A stretch of DNA of 64,000 nucleotides from Ischnura elegans (lineage: Eukaryota > Arthropoda > Insecta > Odonata > Coenagrionidae). The notes under the pieces are model-generated. The model did not search any database. It was not told where the DNA came from and saw nothing but the letters and a program-made list of their open reading frames with translations. Within the stretch, counting starts at the first letter, position 1; each line of letters begins with the position of its first letter. This document shows positions 44,147-57,509 of this stretch, one piece after another. A program made the translations under genes and the position numbers. The stretch lies in the NCBI RefSeq assembly GCF_921293095.1, contig NC_060246.1:11116001-11180000 (forward strand), read 5' to 3'.

Positions 44147-44376
44147 CAGGGATGCCGACTTACAGAAAATATTGGGGGGCCCAAACCGGGGATCTTGCCC
44201 AGGGAAATTTTATAAGTAGTGAGTTTTTTCAAGCATTTTAGCAGACTCATATGATCGACATTAGAACCCTGATAACTCGAATCTCGATAATAGACACTCC
44301 GGGGATAATCGACAAGCCTGACACGATTTTTGAGGGGGCTCGGGCCCCCTCAGGCCCCATGGAGTCGGCGCCGCTG
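44147..44376 (+). mobile_element. hAT-like short TIR element, family D copy 1
   Basis: Ends are CAGGGATGCCGACTT and GAGTCGGCGCCGCTG. A perfect 8-bp duplication CATATTGC is at 44139-44146 and 44377-44384. The second copy is at 62151-62408. Confidence 0.8.
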
Positions 44377-44399
44377 CATATTGCTTTCACAGAGTCTCA

Positions 44400-47300
44400 A
44401 CAGTGACGACCTTCAATACTGAGAAAGATACACCAATGATGCATGAACTAAAATATCTTAAAATCAAAGTCAAACCGAAGTTGTCGGCGCGTGGCACTAC
44501 GCTGCACATCAGGATTAAGTTAAGGAATGGTGTCGTGCGGCGGCAGATTCAGGAGATTAAACCCAGAGAAAGAGTAAAAAACGAACCACGTGGCTAATCC
44601 ATACATTTGCCCCCTACTGGCTACCTTGGCAACTATATCTGCGGAGGCGGAATCGCAGATGTTTTGTGTGCGCCCAAAGAGGGAACCTTGGGATGTCTCA
44701 CGCCCTTGTTTCTGCGCCTCCGACGATGAAGATAACGATCGCACGATCTGGAAAATTAATTTCCGCCGACAAATAATTAAGAGTGGGACATCGTGTGAAA
44801 TACTGTATTTATACACATGATTAGGGAAAGCTCTGCCCTCTTCCGCGATCGCACACCTATAATGAATTAAACCTCAGACGAGAGGATGCCTTGAAGACCT
44901 CCTCAATTAGAGGAGTAAGCAGAGAGGAGTTGGAGCGTTTTCTCAAGTTGCCTAACGACGCCATGGTCGGTCCCGTTTCGCGGGATGAAGCTCGTTCCGG
45001 AAGAATCGCTGCTCTCCCGAGGAAAAGAGGAATCTCATCAATTCGGAGCATGAGAGCGAGCAATAAACAAATGCAAGCCCTTTTATTGTCTATAGGTGGA
45101 GAAAAATTGGGTCACGAAATATTAACACTGGATAGCTGCTGCCAGTGAGAACCAAAACTACAGATGATTTTTAGGCCGAAAACGAACCATTTACAGAAAC
45201 CTTTCGCCAAGACCTCCGAGTGGCCGCGAGTATGCACTGTTGTCGGATGCCTTGGATCTCAAGCAGGCAAAACATTCGAGTCAAGAATTGTCCAGAGAAT
45301 CCGGCAACATGGCACCCTAGCGGCCAATCGGAGCGCTTGGCTCAAAGTTTCTGTAGTTTAAAAATGGTGCGTGTTCGACATAGACATCATAGGTAATTTG
45401 GGTTCCTACCAGGATCAGCTATCCAGGGTTAAAATTTCCTGGCACAATTTTTCTCCAGATGCAATTCAACTTTCGCCTCCCTCAAAATTGGAAATGTCAT
45501 CACCCATTAAGCCATCACAAATATGAATATTCCAGTCAATGAACAAGATATTGACCTGCGTGCGAGATTGTCGATGATTGGCAGAACAATTAAGTCTGCT
45601 CTTCGCTTAAATTATACTCTCTTCAGAAATTGTGATGCCCAGCATTTGAAGCCAATGTGTTTGAAACGGAATTTTGAATACAAGATCCTGCCTCGATGGC
45701 CGCAAAACCAGAGCAAACCTATGCACCGGAGATTTTGTAGCGCTGCAGTTTTGAAAATTTTTTAGCGCAGCAGCGACCATGCCGAGGCGAATAATCACTT
45801 GTGAGTTCCGTTCCATCGGAAGCGTCGAAACCGATGGAGCTCTCTAATGCAATTTTCAGCTTAATCCTGTCAACTATCAAAGTATTCACCAAAGTCAAAG
45901 CCTTAAATATCTTAAAGTCTTAAGTGCTCTTTTTATTCTTAAGATGGCTACTACAACAAAAATAATCACATCTTACATCATACATTCTTTTTTAATGAAA
46001 AAAGACTGAAAACAACAGCAATCAATGCACGGCACACGATTTTAGATTTTACTTTTAACATTTAGCGCTTTAAATAGACACAGACTTGAGTCACCGGTCC
46101 AAATAAACAAACACATAATGCGACAGGAAATACTTTTCCACTTACGTTTTCCACTGCTTTTATGTAATATCAAATCGATTGTAAGCTTTTGCAGTGCTCT
46201 GCGACGCCTTTTTACGGTGTTCCAGTCCAGTTTTTTTGGCACTCGACTTCGACAATGTTCGCAAACATACTGCACTTCACCCTCTATGCGGTTGGTTACA
46301 ATATAACCCACGACCACTGCCCTAACACTGACATATATTTCCACCGGATGAGCCCAGTCAAGGAATAATTTTCAACTGATAGTTCCGAGCCGCGCATGCG
46401 CAACACGACTCAAGAGGATTGTCATGTATCACTTACGTAACTGAAGGGACCCATGTGTTGGTCTCCATTGCAAGTGCCTCACCAAGTCGAGAATCCCAAA
46501 GCAAAGTTATTGTCTTAATGGTTCCACCCGCACAAAAACGAATACGCGGTGGAATTGAAACGCCTGCAATACCTATAATACTTCTTACGTGTTAAATATA
46601 GTTTAAAATATGTAATTGCCGATCATTGTAGTGGAATGGGAAAGAGAGAACGCAGTGTGGATCATTTCTTATCGAAAAAAAGATCGAAACGCCAAGTAGG
46701 TGGAAGCAAAAATAACAGCAGACGCTGAGATACTATTTGCAGTTTCCTTGCCCAGGTGAAATTGTGGTCCTGCGGTTCATCGGTCGTATTAATTGTCGGG
46801 TATCGCAATAAGAAATGCTCCCATTCAAATAAAAAAAGGCATTGAACGTAACTACGCAAGATTTAAACGTAGTAACTCACAAATTATTCGAAGATTCATA
46901 CGAATTAAATGTTATGACCTAGATAGACTTTTTATACGCTAGAAATTTTCAATAATTATTTTCAATTAATAATTAGACGTACGATATTTAAAAGACAACA
47001 TATTGCAGCTGTTCGACCTGCTAGGTTTTCACAGTTAATGGTAATAATTAATTTAATATAGGGAGAAAAGTCAATTCAATGACGCTATATGATATTTAAT
47101 AATAGGAATGTTTGCGTATTTCATAAATTAGGCATCGGATTATCTTTTTCTATTTCATAAAGTTGGCTTTTCTATTCTTTATAGACGGAGACTATGCACG
47201 AGACTCACGCCAAAGTCGATACGCGAGTCTGAATTCAATCGATCGGATCGAAAAAGCATCACAAAAATTTATTTACAGCAATATAATTTATAATGTCAAA

Positions 47301-47570
47301 TCAGAGAGGCACTAGTTATTTAAAAAAGTAACTCATCCAGTAACGTAAAATATTCTGCTAATATATTTTCAGCAGTAAAAATTTCATACGCATAAACAAG
47401 GCATCTGTAATCATCGTCATCATTCTAGCGCCGCAGCACAGGATTTTCTCTTTTCTTGTGCAAAAGAGCTAAATTGTTCATTTAAATTTGTATCTTTCCA
47501 TAATTTCAAGTCTGCAAACTACCTAAATAAAAGATACAGTGTCCAGCGTGATAAGGTGGAAATCTTTGAT
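44400..47570. other. unrecognised DNA
   Basis: Open frames at 44891-45148 (+), 45523-45765 (+) and 46042-46344 (-) have no recognisable domain. No repeat shared with the rest of the window was noticed. Confidence 0.35.
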
Positions 47571-47579
47571 ATTCAGCTT

Positions 47580-47698
47580 AGTAAAACCACTTGTCTGTTT
47601 CCACACACTTTTATTTAAACCGACCAAGGAAACCTTGATAATGGCACAAGTTGCCGAAACAAATAAAAGTGTGTGGAAACAGACAAGTGATTTTACAA
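47580..47698. mobile_element. inverted hairpin with degenerate hammerhead-like centre
   Basis: Arms of about 37 bp (47580-47616 and 47661-47698) share AAATAAAAGTGTGTGGAAAC. The centre has CTTGATAATGGCACAAGTTGCC and then GAAAC, matching the 17889 hairpin's core. Confidence 0.5.
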
Positions 47699-47749
47699 AG
47701 CCAAACTACCTAAAATATAAAATGTATGCCTTTAGGAGACATTTCTCGT

Positions 47750-49020
47750 AAATGTACATTAATATTGGAACAATTAATGAAAAACCTTATCTTCCCATCC
47801 ACCTCAACTACGTCTCTGTATTAATCCCTTCCTCACCTCCCGCCTCACACTTCGGCAGAACACATTCCAATCCCAAGAAACGCATTGCGGGAGTTTAAAT
47901 GAAAGTCAACAGAAAATACAAAGTTTTGATTATTCCATCAAGAATACCAAAAATTATAACTAAAAATATTTTTTTTCTTCACTGGATCTTATACGGCATT
48001 TTCACATACTCCTTAAATCGTTTTCGGAGATATATTCAGTGGTTTTGGTAATATTTTCGGCAAAAAAGGCTTATAGTAAACGTAACAGAATTGAGAAAAA
48101 CAAAACTTGCATAAAAACTCTGAGAGTTTATTTGAGATTAATTCAGTTAAGATGATTTATAATTTTGGAAATGATACTCTCGTGTATCGGTCTTATATCA
48201 ATAGTCTGTTACCTCTATGAATAAAAAGACTACGAATATCCTTGTGCATGTAAGTTTGCACAAAACTTATCCATGTGCACGGAAGTTAAAAAAGTAAAAT
48301 GAAGCCAAGCAATTCCTTTCGATTTAAGTAACCGATAAAAATTAGTTGCATCAACGACGTGGCTTCAGGAGAAAGCGAAAGACCGTGGAGGTACAGTCCT
48401 CGGTCTGTGTGGCAAATCGGTGACATGGCTGGGTGGCCGATACGAGGGCAAAATGCAGAGGCGAGGGCAGTGAAGAAGGCCTCGAGTTCCGTTTGCGGAT
48501 TCAATAAGCCAGTCTCCCGCAAAGACACGGACATTGATTTCCGAACATTACGACAGTCAATGCACAGAAGTGAAACTTGAGAAGGAGCGACGGTCGAAAG
48601 AGTCCAAAAAGTGTGAAAACATCCTTCGGCGCTCAGTCAGTTAAAAAGTGAAAGCGAGCTCTAATCGTGTTATTATGAATTGTCGTCACAGCCCGCGGGT
48701 GCCGACCGTTAGGACGATGATGCTCTGCTGTTGGAAGGGGGCGGAAACCGCATGACGATGATCTCGAGGGCGAATGCATTGTTTGTTTACCTTCCATCAC
48801 GTAATATGCTCTCGATATCAGTGACCATCGCACGTGTCAATGAACGTAATGCCCTGACTGAGATGACTCCGTGACCACCGGAATGACATGCATTATCCCA
48901 CTTCAGGCCGATCTTTTATCGGATTGCAATGTCGTTCTCGCTAAACTCAGGCACAATTAGCACGAGTGCATGTAACTTCGTTAAGGATCAGAGCTGAAGA
49001 TTATCGTAAATACCCAACTA
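47750..49020. other. unrecognised DNA
   Basis: Open frames near 48286-48580 on both strands are not recognisable. A CpG-richer stretch lies at 48355-48560. Confidence 0.35.
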
Positions 49021-49024
49021 TTAC

Positions 49025-49112
49025 AGGAATAGAATGATCAACAACTTTGCTGTTTCCACTTAGTAATTTATTACCATGTGGAAACAGCAAAGTTGTTGAT
49101 CATTCTATTCCT
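49025..49112. mobile_element. perfect 35-bp inverted hairpin
   Basis: Arms 49025-49059 and 49078-49112 are exact inverses around an 18-nt AT-rich loop. They contain GTGGAAACAGC, like the 47580 hairpin. A TTTCCACCAAGTTACGCC tail follows at about 49122-49140. No hammerhead core remains. Confidence 0.6.
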
Positions 49113-49149
49113 GCGATTATGGATTTCCACCAAGTTACGCCCGCTACGA

Positions 49150-51760
49150 TTAATTCCCTAACTATTAGGTCAACATTATAATATGACAGTAGTATTTATT
49201 CCATGACCATGCATAATGTGATATTGTGATATAGATGTAGATGTGTAATGCGTTACGGCACTTTTTGAATCGACAATCGGGGCACCTTGAAGTACTTAGG
49301 CATACGACGCGACGTTTGGTAATTAACGAAATTCGTGCATCGACCAAAATCTGCATGATGCGATCGTCATGAATTTTCTCACGCGGCAGGGAAAATTTTC
49401 AATTTCATCCCATTCTGTCGCTTCAGTTCATCAAAGCATTCTCCGCTTAGTCAAAGGACACGGCTGTCGTTGTATACAAAGTATTTAAATGCCAAATGAG
49501 AGAGCAATGAGATGGAGGGTTTTCAGAAAGGTGGCAGCCCTGTTGTCTCACACCCACTTCCTTCCTGCCCACCAATCACCCAAGGACGCACCTGCGAGCT
49601 GAAACTGAAGAAGAATCAGAGATTTATGACGAACGCCATCGTTTATCTCGTAGAATAATGGATTTACCCATGTGCTACAGTTTTTTTGACAGATTCATCA
49701 GTGTTACATGTTGATGAAACGGAATTATCGTAATTACGAAGTAATTTTAAGATAAAATTTAGACAACTCGAATAATGATTCATTTCGGACTTAACTTGTT
49801 AGTGGGAAAGCAAAAATTGGCATTCATTGTCAGGATATCAGCGGTGACTTCGAGGCACAAGATGTAAACTTAACACTAAAGTAAAAACGGAAAGGTTAAT
49901 GATAAACGGTTTGGATTGAAGCGAAACTTTTGTATTTTGCGAAAAGAGATTCAATTCGATTTAAAATATTTGTCCTGAATTGGGCGCTAATGCCATAGAA
50001 AATAGTGAAAATAGTTCCATGGCTCTTTATGTAATGCCAGATAATTGTAGCATACGGAAGAGGTGCTTAAGTTAAAAATGGAATAATTAACTTAAACTTT
50101 GCTCCTTGCAACTGACAGAACATAATCATATTTATTTTATCACTACTAAAGACACCGAAGAAGATGTCCTAAGTTCTTTTATTTCTGGGACGTTAGTTTC
50201 GACACTGCTGAAGACGACTAAAAATCCCACATAAGTCGGTCGGTGACGAGACTACGGCTTCCCTCACTGTCACAGTGCGCTCGAAACACACTAATGGGGT
50301 AAAGATGATATATTTTCTAATCATGCACCACAAGTATTGAAACTGCGAAGGAGAACAGAAATGAACACGCTCGCAAACAGCTGGTGAGACGAGACGCAGG
50401 ATGTTCTGCGCGATTCCAACGATGCAGAAACCCATTTTAGTCAAGAAACCTTTTAGCGATAAGTAATTTTATTGTGCATTGAAACATTGAAAATATGAGC
50501 AACCATTAGAAAAAGTGATGCCTTCGTCAAGAAAGAAATGCGTCCATAAAATCACGTTATATGAAAACTACTTCCAACACAGAAAAGAGGGTTGGTTACA
50601 CAATGCTTAAAGAAACCTCAAAGGAATGAGCAAAAAAGTATGATGAAGTATAACTCAGCGTAACGATATTGATCGCTGATTGGGACATTTCTCAAGGTTT
50701 AGGGACATTTGGAGAAAATGTAGATTGTGCTCCAACAGAAAATTGCTGTGGAAACACACAAAAAAAACATTGTCACAGAGGACAGACATCGCCGAATATC
50801 ACAACAGTTCATTAAAGCACTTCCTAGGCGGGACAAGGAAACTACACACATGCCCATTGCTATCAATATATACGGGAACATAACATAATTAGAGATACGT
50901 GAAAATCGCTCTTTCATTTTTATTTTGCCGCACTTTCAATAACAGTTTATCGCATTTTGTGGAGTCTATTTTTTATTTTCATAATGAGGTAGATGACTAT
51001 AAAATGTAGTGAAACACAATTAAATGGTAAAATGCAAAATATTTTAAATAATTTTGTTGTAGAACAATAATAAATGAAGGAATAAGGCATATAGTGGCGG
51101 AGGTGTAGATAGCCCGCGCCCACTTGTAGTTCGCGGCCACGTAGGGTCCCAGCCAACTAGCAGCTGGCCAGTCGCTCACATGCTTTAAGCAGTGAGTGTC
51201 GGAGAAGCATTTAAACTGCGCTCGGCACATAATGTACGAATTTTGCCTTCGAAAAGGCAAATTTGCGTAAAAATATAATAAAAGTCCATTCATCGCATCT
51301 ATGTCGCATTTATTTGCGCACATCGCATTTATATCACATTTGCGATTTTCACGCATCTCTAAATATATGCATTTCTCGGCCAAATTAAGCATATGGCAAA
51401 AACAATTCATAAATCGGCATTAGCGTCATGAAAGACGTCTATTCAATTCACGACACCGACTTAGTAGCCATTAATTCCCTCGGTTACTCAAGTGCACGCG
51501 TGGGAGTGGAGCGACAGCCAGCGTGGGAAGGGGATCGATCGAATAAGGAAGCGAGAAGAGGCTGCTTCCTTTTCCAAGGCCACCGACTGCTCTCACAGGA
51601 TTAATCGGATACTACAAATACAGCCATTAACGAAAGAAGATATCTTTTGGAAATAAACTCCAAACTAAATAGCAAAACCAAATTCGTAAGGACCCGCAAT
51701 AATTAATCAGTCAAACCTGAAGAAGAAATCCGTGAAGGCCACTCAACCTACAGAGAAACA
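49150..51760. other. unrecognised DNA
   Basis: The 137-residue minus frame at 50997-51410 is not recognisable. Other frames are short. Confidence 0.35.
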
Positions 51761-51773
51761 TTTTGCCTCACCT

Positions 51774-52081
51774 AAGGGCGCAGCCAAAAATTAAGGCTAG
51801 GGGAGGTTTTAGGCGCAACTAATACTTTGGGGTGTTGGGGGATTTGCATACCCGCCAGGGTAGGGAGGAGTTTTGGGGGCCCTCCTCCAGAAAATTTTTA
51901 AGATTAATGGTTCCAAATGGCGAGTTTTTTTACGGCTTTCTGAGGGACACTGCATTAATCTTAACACTATTCTATAAGTAATACTAATCCATTAAGTCGA
52001 ATGGATTAAATTTTAAAATTTCTCTGAGCTCTGGGGAGGGGGAGGTTTCAACCCCAAACCCCCCTCCTCGCTGCGCCACTG
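51774..52081 (+). mobile_element. hAT-like short TIR element, family B copy 4
   Basis: The left end is TAAGGGCGCAGCC and the right end CTCGCTGCGCCACTG. Flanks GCCTCACC (51766-51773) and GCCTCGCC (52082-52089) form the target duplication. Confidence 0.75.
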
Positions 52082-52099
52082 GCCTCGCCTAAGAAATAG

Positions 52100-54770
52100 G
52101 GACGCAGGGAAGTAGACAAAATGTAAAGGGGAAAATACGTCGCTATGAAAAAGCCATCGGATGGGAGAGAGGAATGGAGAGCTGCGTCAAACTCATTCCA
52201 GGTTTGTTGAAAAATGACGATGATGATCTTAAGTATAATGAATATAAGCCATGAAGGACGCAAAGTATTCTATAATTGAAATTATAACACATGGTTATTT
52301 GCTATTTAATTGCAAGCTTCAGCCATTGGATCATTCCGCATCCCATTGTGGCCGCATCGGAAGCCAGCAACCTTGATGGTGCCTGAAATGAAGATCACGA
52401 AAGAACCTTTTCCATTGACCTTGAGACCAAATGCGAGGGAAGCATAATAAGCAATTGGGAAACACCGCTCACATGCACAATCAGATGACGAAGGATGCCC
52501 TCCCACATTTAAAGTTCCGGTGACACCTAATGCACAACTACCCTAGTCACTCAATTGGGCAACATGCATCTCTCTCTTTACATTGAAATCGCGACGATCC
52601 CTCTTCGCGTAATCTAGAAACAAAATGGGTGTTTACGCAACTGGCCATTGGGCGAGCAAAAATAATGAGGCAATCTCGTAAAAGCAAACACCACCCATCC
52701 ATCCATCAACTTCATTTGCAACGTTGAGTCTTGAAAAACTTACTGCAACGCTGAGTCAGTGAGCCTCCCGACCACTTCTTCTCGCTACTCCGAGTTGATT
52801 TTTCAGATGTATAAGGAATGAAAAGACTTGAGACAAAGAAACATACTTGATAAAATAAGAAACATTTGCACACATCACTGCGCAAGAGAGGATACATCGA
52901 TGGCTAAGTTCTAACAACACGTATTTCAAATTCGGCCGGTTTGAGACAGGTACATTACAAAGTGTAATAGCATTTTAAAAAATAAAATAAAAGCAAAAAA
53001 CAACTCTTTGTTTGCAAATGAATGCTTCTTTTTCAGTTTTATGAACTTTTGTGTTTAATTTTAGTGGACAAGTAAAAAAATTAATCGTTCTTTTTGCTCC
53101 CCTGAAAGTTTGCTATTTTTGAGATACGTGTTGTTAGAATTTAGCCATCGATATTATGTTGAATACAACTATGAAAATGCAACAAAACTTCGAAGTGGCG
53201 CTTCAACTGAAGTTCACTTAAGGCAGTTAGAGCGCTTCGATAAAAATAACAAGAATTTTATGAAACTTTGATCATATATTCTTTGAAAGACGCACTTACA
53301 ATGATCCAAAGAAGAAGGCATTCCCATGTGCCATTTTTAAGATATTTGACGGTAAAATTAGGATAAATTTACATAAAGTAATACGATTTTTTCGAGCTAG
53401 CGAAGCTGTTTGTGACAAGAAGTTGTTGAGACGGCACTCAGTGAAAGCAAAATTTTGTGACAAATCTAAATATGTATTACGGGAAAGTATAATTTTATGA
53501 TAAAATAAGAAAGATATTTGCGAAAAACAGCCTGAAACTGACAAGGCGGCTGGGAGTCTCTGGTACTAACATCGTAAAATGAAAACCACAACACCTTCTT
53601 CGTCAAAATTACGCAAATGTATTTAGTTTTCCGGCTTTTACATATGTATCACGTATATTTTGTTTATAAACAAATATGTTGATTTAGGATTTACCACTAA
53701 GATTGTGAATATTTAGTTTGTGTATCGTCAACAGCTTAATGGGCAAAAGGTTCGCAGCAGTGTTGAAACTAGTCAAGTTGACTAATGTAAATACCTTTTA
53801 AAAAAATCATTTTTCATATTAAAATTGTGCTAAGGTGAAAATTTTCACTCTCATTTTAATTGCAATTATGTTTTCTTTTGTTTAAATTTTTTGGCGACTC
53901 TTTTGCGTAAATTATAGGTAGCCTGAGTACATCACTTGACTTCAGCCGATGCCGCTCCAACTACCTTAAGAACTTCAGTTATAGGAGACAGCCGTGAGAT
54001 AACCATTAAATACGAACACATAATGAATCCATATTTTTTAAAGGTTCTTTCTGAGAACTTATTTCCAAAAGAAGAGGGGTGAGTAAAAATATAATATTAA
54101 CGCATGCAACGATTCGTGATAATATTCGGTCTATAATCGATGGATAAGTGGTAATAATAAAAACCCCTTTCTTTCGGATTTAACATCATGAATATGTTTT
54201 TATATAAACGTTTACAAAGGCTAGAATAATATAGCACAAAATATTATGCAACAAAATTATTAATTTGGTACTTATTACTACAAAGCTTAGAGACTTCAAC
54301 GCCTGATGCGAGTGGCTATATCACCATTTACATGTATCGTATGTGGTTCCGGATTGTATGTCGCGTATTGCACAATAAATGTATCCGCGGGACAATCCTG
54401 AGCTATAAATTCTAATCAAGTTGCAAGCGAAGTCGGTTAGTACGGAAAAAAGGTAAGCATTTAAGAGTTCCATTCCATCTGGTGAGATGATCCATCATGA
54501 CCATCACTAATCTCGATGAAATTTTGCGTGGATAAAAATCACTGTAAAATAATTTAATTCGAGTAAAATAACCACATAAAAATATAAAAAAACTGCGATA
54601 TGGAGTCAAACAAAGCGCGTTGTCAGAGCTATTATTGCATTTATGAACCAAGAATTTTACCAATGCTCACTGGATGAATGTGGAAATATTCTGGCAAAGT
54701 TTTACGGAAATTCCTGAAGCTCTAGCCGGGAATTTTCTTTGAAATGAGAGAACACTTGAGGAGGTCTGGA
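52100..54770. other. unrecognised AT-rich DNA
   Basis: No gene supported. A minus frame at 52712-52897 has a hydrophobic stretch and a strong GTAAGT at its end but cannot be tied to the ZP gene. Confidence 0.3.
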
Positions 54771-54779
54771 TGAAATTTC

Positions 54780-55210
54780 CTCGCACAGAGTCAAGACGGT
54801 TCGTTTCCAGTTGCGTACCCTTTGCCTCTCGTGTCGTGTCGAGCCACTCTCGTCCCCGAGAGAGAGAAAAAAAGGCGATCAAAGGGTTTCGGGTTTTATC
54901 CGGACGGGCAACATTCCAGGCATCGACATTCTGAGGGGGGATAAAACAGGGGGGGCAGACACGCCTCGACCGCCATCACTTGCGGCGATGCGTCACCGGA
55001 CGGGCAGAATGGCCCGCTTGCGGTCGAAACGACTTCCGCTGACGTAAGGCGGGCGTCCCGGCGACGTCGTCGTCTTCGGGGAATCGAGTGTGGAGGAGTC
55101 GTCTCGGAACTCGAGCGTGGTGCCGGCTGCGGTCGCTCTCCGCCAAATCCTCCTTCTCTGAAATCACCCATCGCGGTCAGAGCGAATACACGCGAGGCAA
55201 GGAACATACA
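54780..55210. other. CpG-rich patch
   Basis: The strongest CpG-rich block in the window (CGGACGGGC, GCGACGTCGTCGTC, CGCTCTCCGCC). Frames on both strands are open without a recognisable product. A promoter or 5' exon is possible by composition only. A pyrimidine-rich stretch follows at 55330-55650. Confidence 0.3.
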
Positions 55211-55649
55211 CGGAGATTCTTAAACATTTTTTTTCTTTTCAGGGAAAGCAAAACTCTGCGCGGAGATAGTTGTGAGCGTATCAGGCTTCACTTCGTGGAA
55301 AATTGTTATCACCTTCATTGGTGATTCTGCCCGTAGACAGGTTTCAACGCAAGTGTTGTCTCCACAGCAATCTGTCCCGTTCCTCTCTCTTCATCTCCAA
55401 TGTGTAATTCATTCCCTCTTTGACGCCCGTCTCCTCTCTCTTCCCTTCCAATCACTTAAAATGTGTCCTATTCATTTTGTCTTTCTCCTTTTTTATTTCT
55501 CTCAGTTTCCCTCTTTCTTCTCCGATTATCCTTAATACTTTTTCATTCGTAATTTTATCTTTCCATCCAATCTTCTCCGTTAGTCACAATAGCCATATTT
55601 CAAAGTTTTCCAAGTACTTTTCTTCGCTCTTCTCTCTTCTTCTCTTAAC

Positions 55650-56297
55650 GCGTCAGAATTAAATAGTCATGCAACATCAACTGTACCTAGTGATAGGTTC
55701 TGCGAGGTTTTAAGATCAGAAAAATGTCCACAGTGTGTGTGCAGCATCAAATTATCCGTCACTGAGACAACCTCTGAGTCGTTGCATGATACTTTACCCA
55801 CCACCGGAACGATTGTGCACTGAGGTAGTCTCAATGCCCAATATGTCGGCTATATTCACTGGTGTCCCGACGAGAGTAAATTCCATTCTACGTGAGTCGT
55901 GGGCGAAGCATGCTTCGAAGAATTCCTAGCTGGATATTTTGCGCGTTGTCATAATGCGACGGATGTGATTATTTCCCCGGTATAAGGGGCATATGGATTT
56001 TAAAATTCCCGGCTGTATGAGAGCATTACGAGGGCAAAATTTTGGAAGACAAGCAGTTCCTGAATTGGCCGCTTTAAGACGCCAATGAGCTTTGCGTTAA
56101 TTTTTTCCGCCAATGTACCTACCATTACTGGAAACTTAGTTTATTTAGTTTTTTTTGGAAAAATTGATCCGTAAAAGTTCATTTTCCGTATGATTCAATG
56201 GAAACTATTTCTTCATGATACGGGACATTCGAATATAATAAATGGTCAAGGAAAATTATAAATATATTGCAATGCGTCCATGCGTCCAATTAAATTC
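55650..56297. other. unrecognised DNA
   Basis: No gene or shared repeat seen. Confidence 0.35.
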
Positions 56298-56576
56298 CAG
56301 AGGCGTAACTAGGAATATGCTTTCGGAGGGGATAGGGGGATAGGATGGGCTGGGGTGGCGACCCTTTACCCCCAGGCAACTTTTTCGGGAAAATATTTGA
56401 AAAATGACATGCATGGGTATAAATTTTACATCATTTTGGCACTAAAAATTTAACTTAAATCAGATGCAGTTATCAAAGTTCAAAACTAGATAATATAGAA
56501 AACTTTTTTATTTCTTAGAGGCTTTGGAGGGGGGGGATCTATCCCCTCATCCCCTCCCCCCATAGTTACGCCACTG
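56298..56576 (+). mobile_element. hAT-like short TIR element, family C-like
   Basis: Ends are CAGAGGCGTAACTAGG and ATAGTTACGCCACTG, with G- and C-rich subterminal runs. Flanks TTAAATTC and TACCATTC match at 5 of 8 positions. The interior differs from the other two copies. Confidence 0.6.
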
Positions 56577-57509
56577 TACCATTCACTTGAATATTCAGAA
56601 ATTCACATTCACGGTTTTATAAAAGCCGAGAGAAAGTATCCGCTCGAAATTGCTCACTTTGGACAGGACATGCAAATCCGAAGTCAACCAAAAATAATGG
56701 AATTCATGGGTAAAAGAAAGGATTTTTTTACTGAAGTCTAATCACTATATCCAATGAGGGAATTAGAATAAGGAGCGGCGAGTTATTCAAAATCATTCCC
56801 GGTCGTAAAGTAAATACTTATAGAAAAGACGAATTGTAGGGGTGTGAAGCAATAGCAGGATCCTGTGAGTCGATCGGAGGTGTGAATGGAGAGGCGTTCA
56901 AGGAAAACGAAAGCGAGGGACGCGAAGGACAAATTGAGCCGGGAACCATTAACGATCATTGGGAAGTGCCGATCGCGTTGCGCAATCACAAAAATATCAA
57001 AGCCACAACAATTCAGTCGCTCAAATAGGATTTCAAATCTCTTCCTGATGCTGTTATTAAATTTAATGGACTCGTCCAAGATGGCATCAGCATCAATGGC
57101 TCCAACAAATTCATCACAGACGCACATTATCTAGCTGGCTGTTTAAATCACCGCGGTCGTTTCACAGATAGCTTCGCGTGACCATGTGTTCGAAACTTCT
57201 TGAAAGAAAACCAAATACGTTGTATATTTTGAGGACAGAGAAAGTGAGCTCCAGCGAGTGGTTTTTGATAATCTCAACGAAATCTGAGGCAAATGATAAT
57301 TTTTTGATATTTGCTGGGAAATATGCAATACTATTGAAATGCAGAGCTTGGTTTACATCATAATATCAATACACCTGAGACGGTGGGAATTTTCTGTAGA
57401 AATAAAATTAAAATTTCGTCTATAATTAGGATAGTATTTCGAACCAATCCGCCATCTATTTCCAGTAGAACACAAAAATTGAGTCACCAAAATATAGAAT
57501 CGGCGAATA

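Noticed and set aside
50195..50230. GCTGAAGACGAC near GTTTCGACAC as a hammerhead core
   Set aside because: The catalytic strand and the GAAAC lie on opposite strands, so they cannot form one core.
50997..51410. 137-residue open frame on the minus strand
   Set aside because: No recognisable domain, AT-biased and hydrophobic composition, and no splice or promoter support.
52712..52897. Possible signal-peptide exon for the ZP gene with a GTAAGT donor
   Set aside because: The donor would give phase 1, while exon A at 24185 needs a phase 0 partner, and the next coding exon would be 28 kb away without support.
54896..55207. Arg-rich minus frame in the CpG block
   Set aside because: Competing open frames on both strands and low-complexity composition; no domain.
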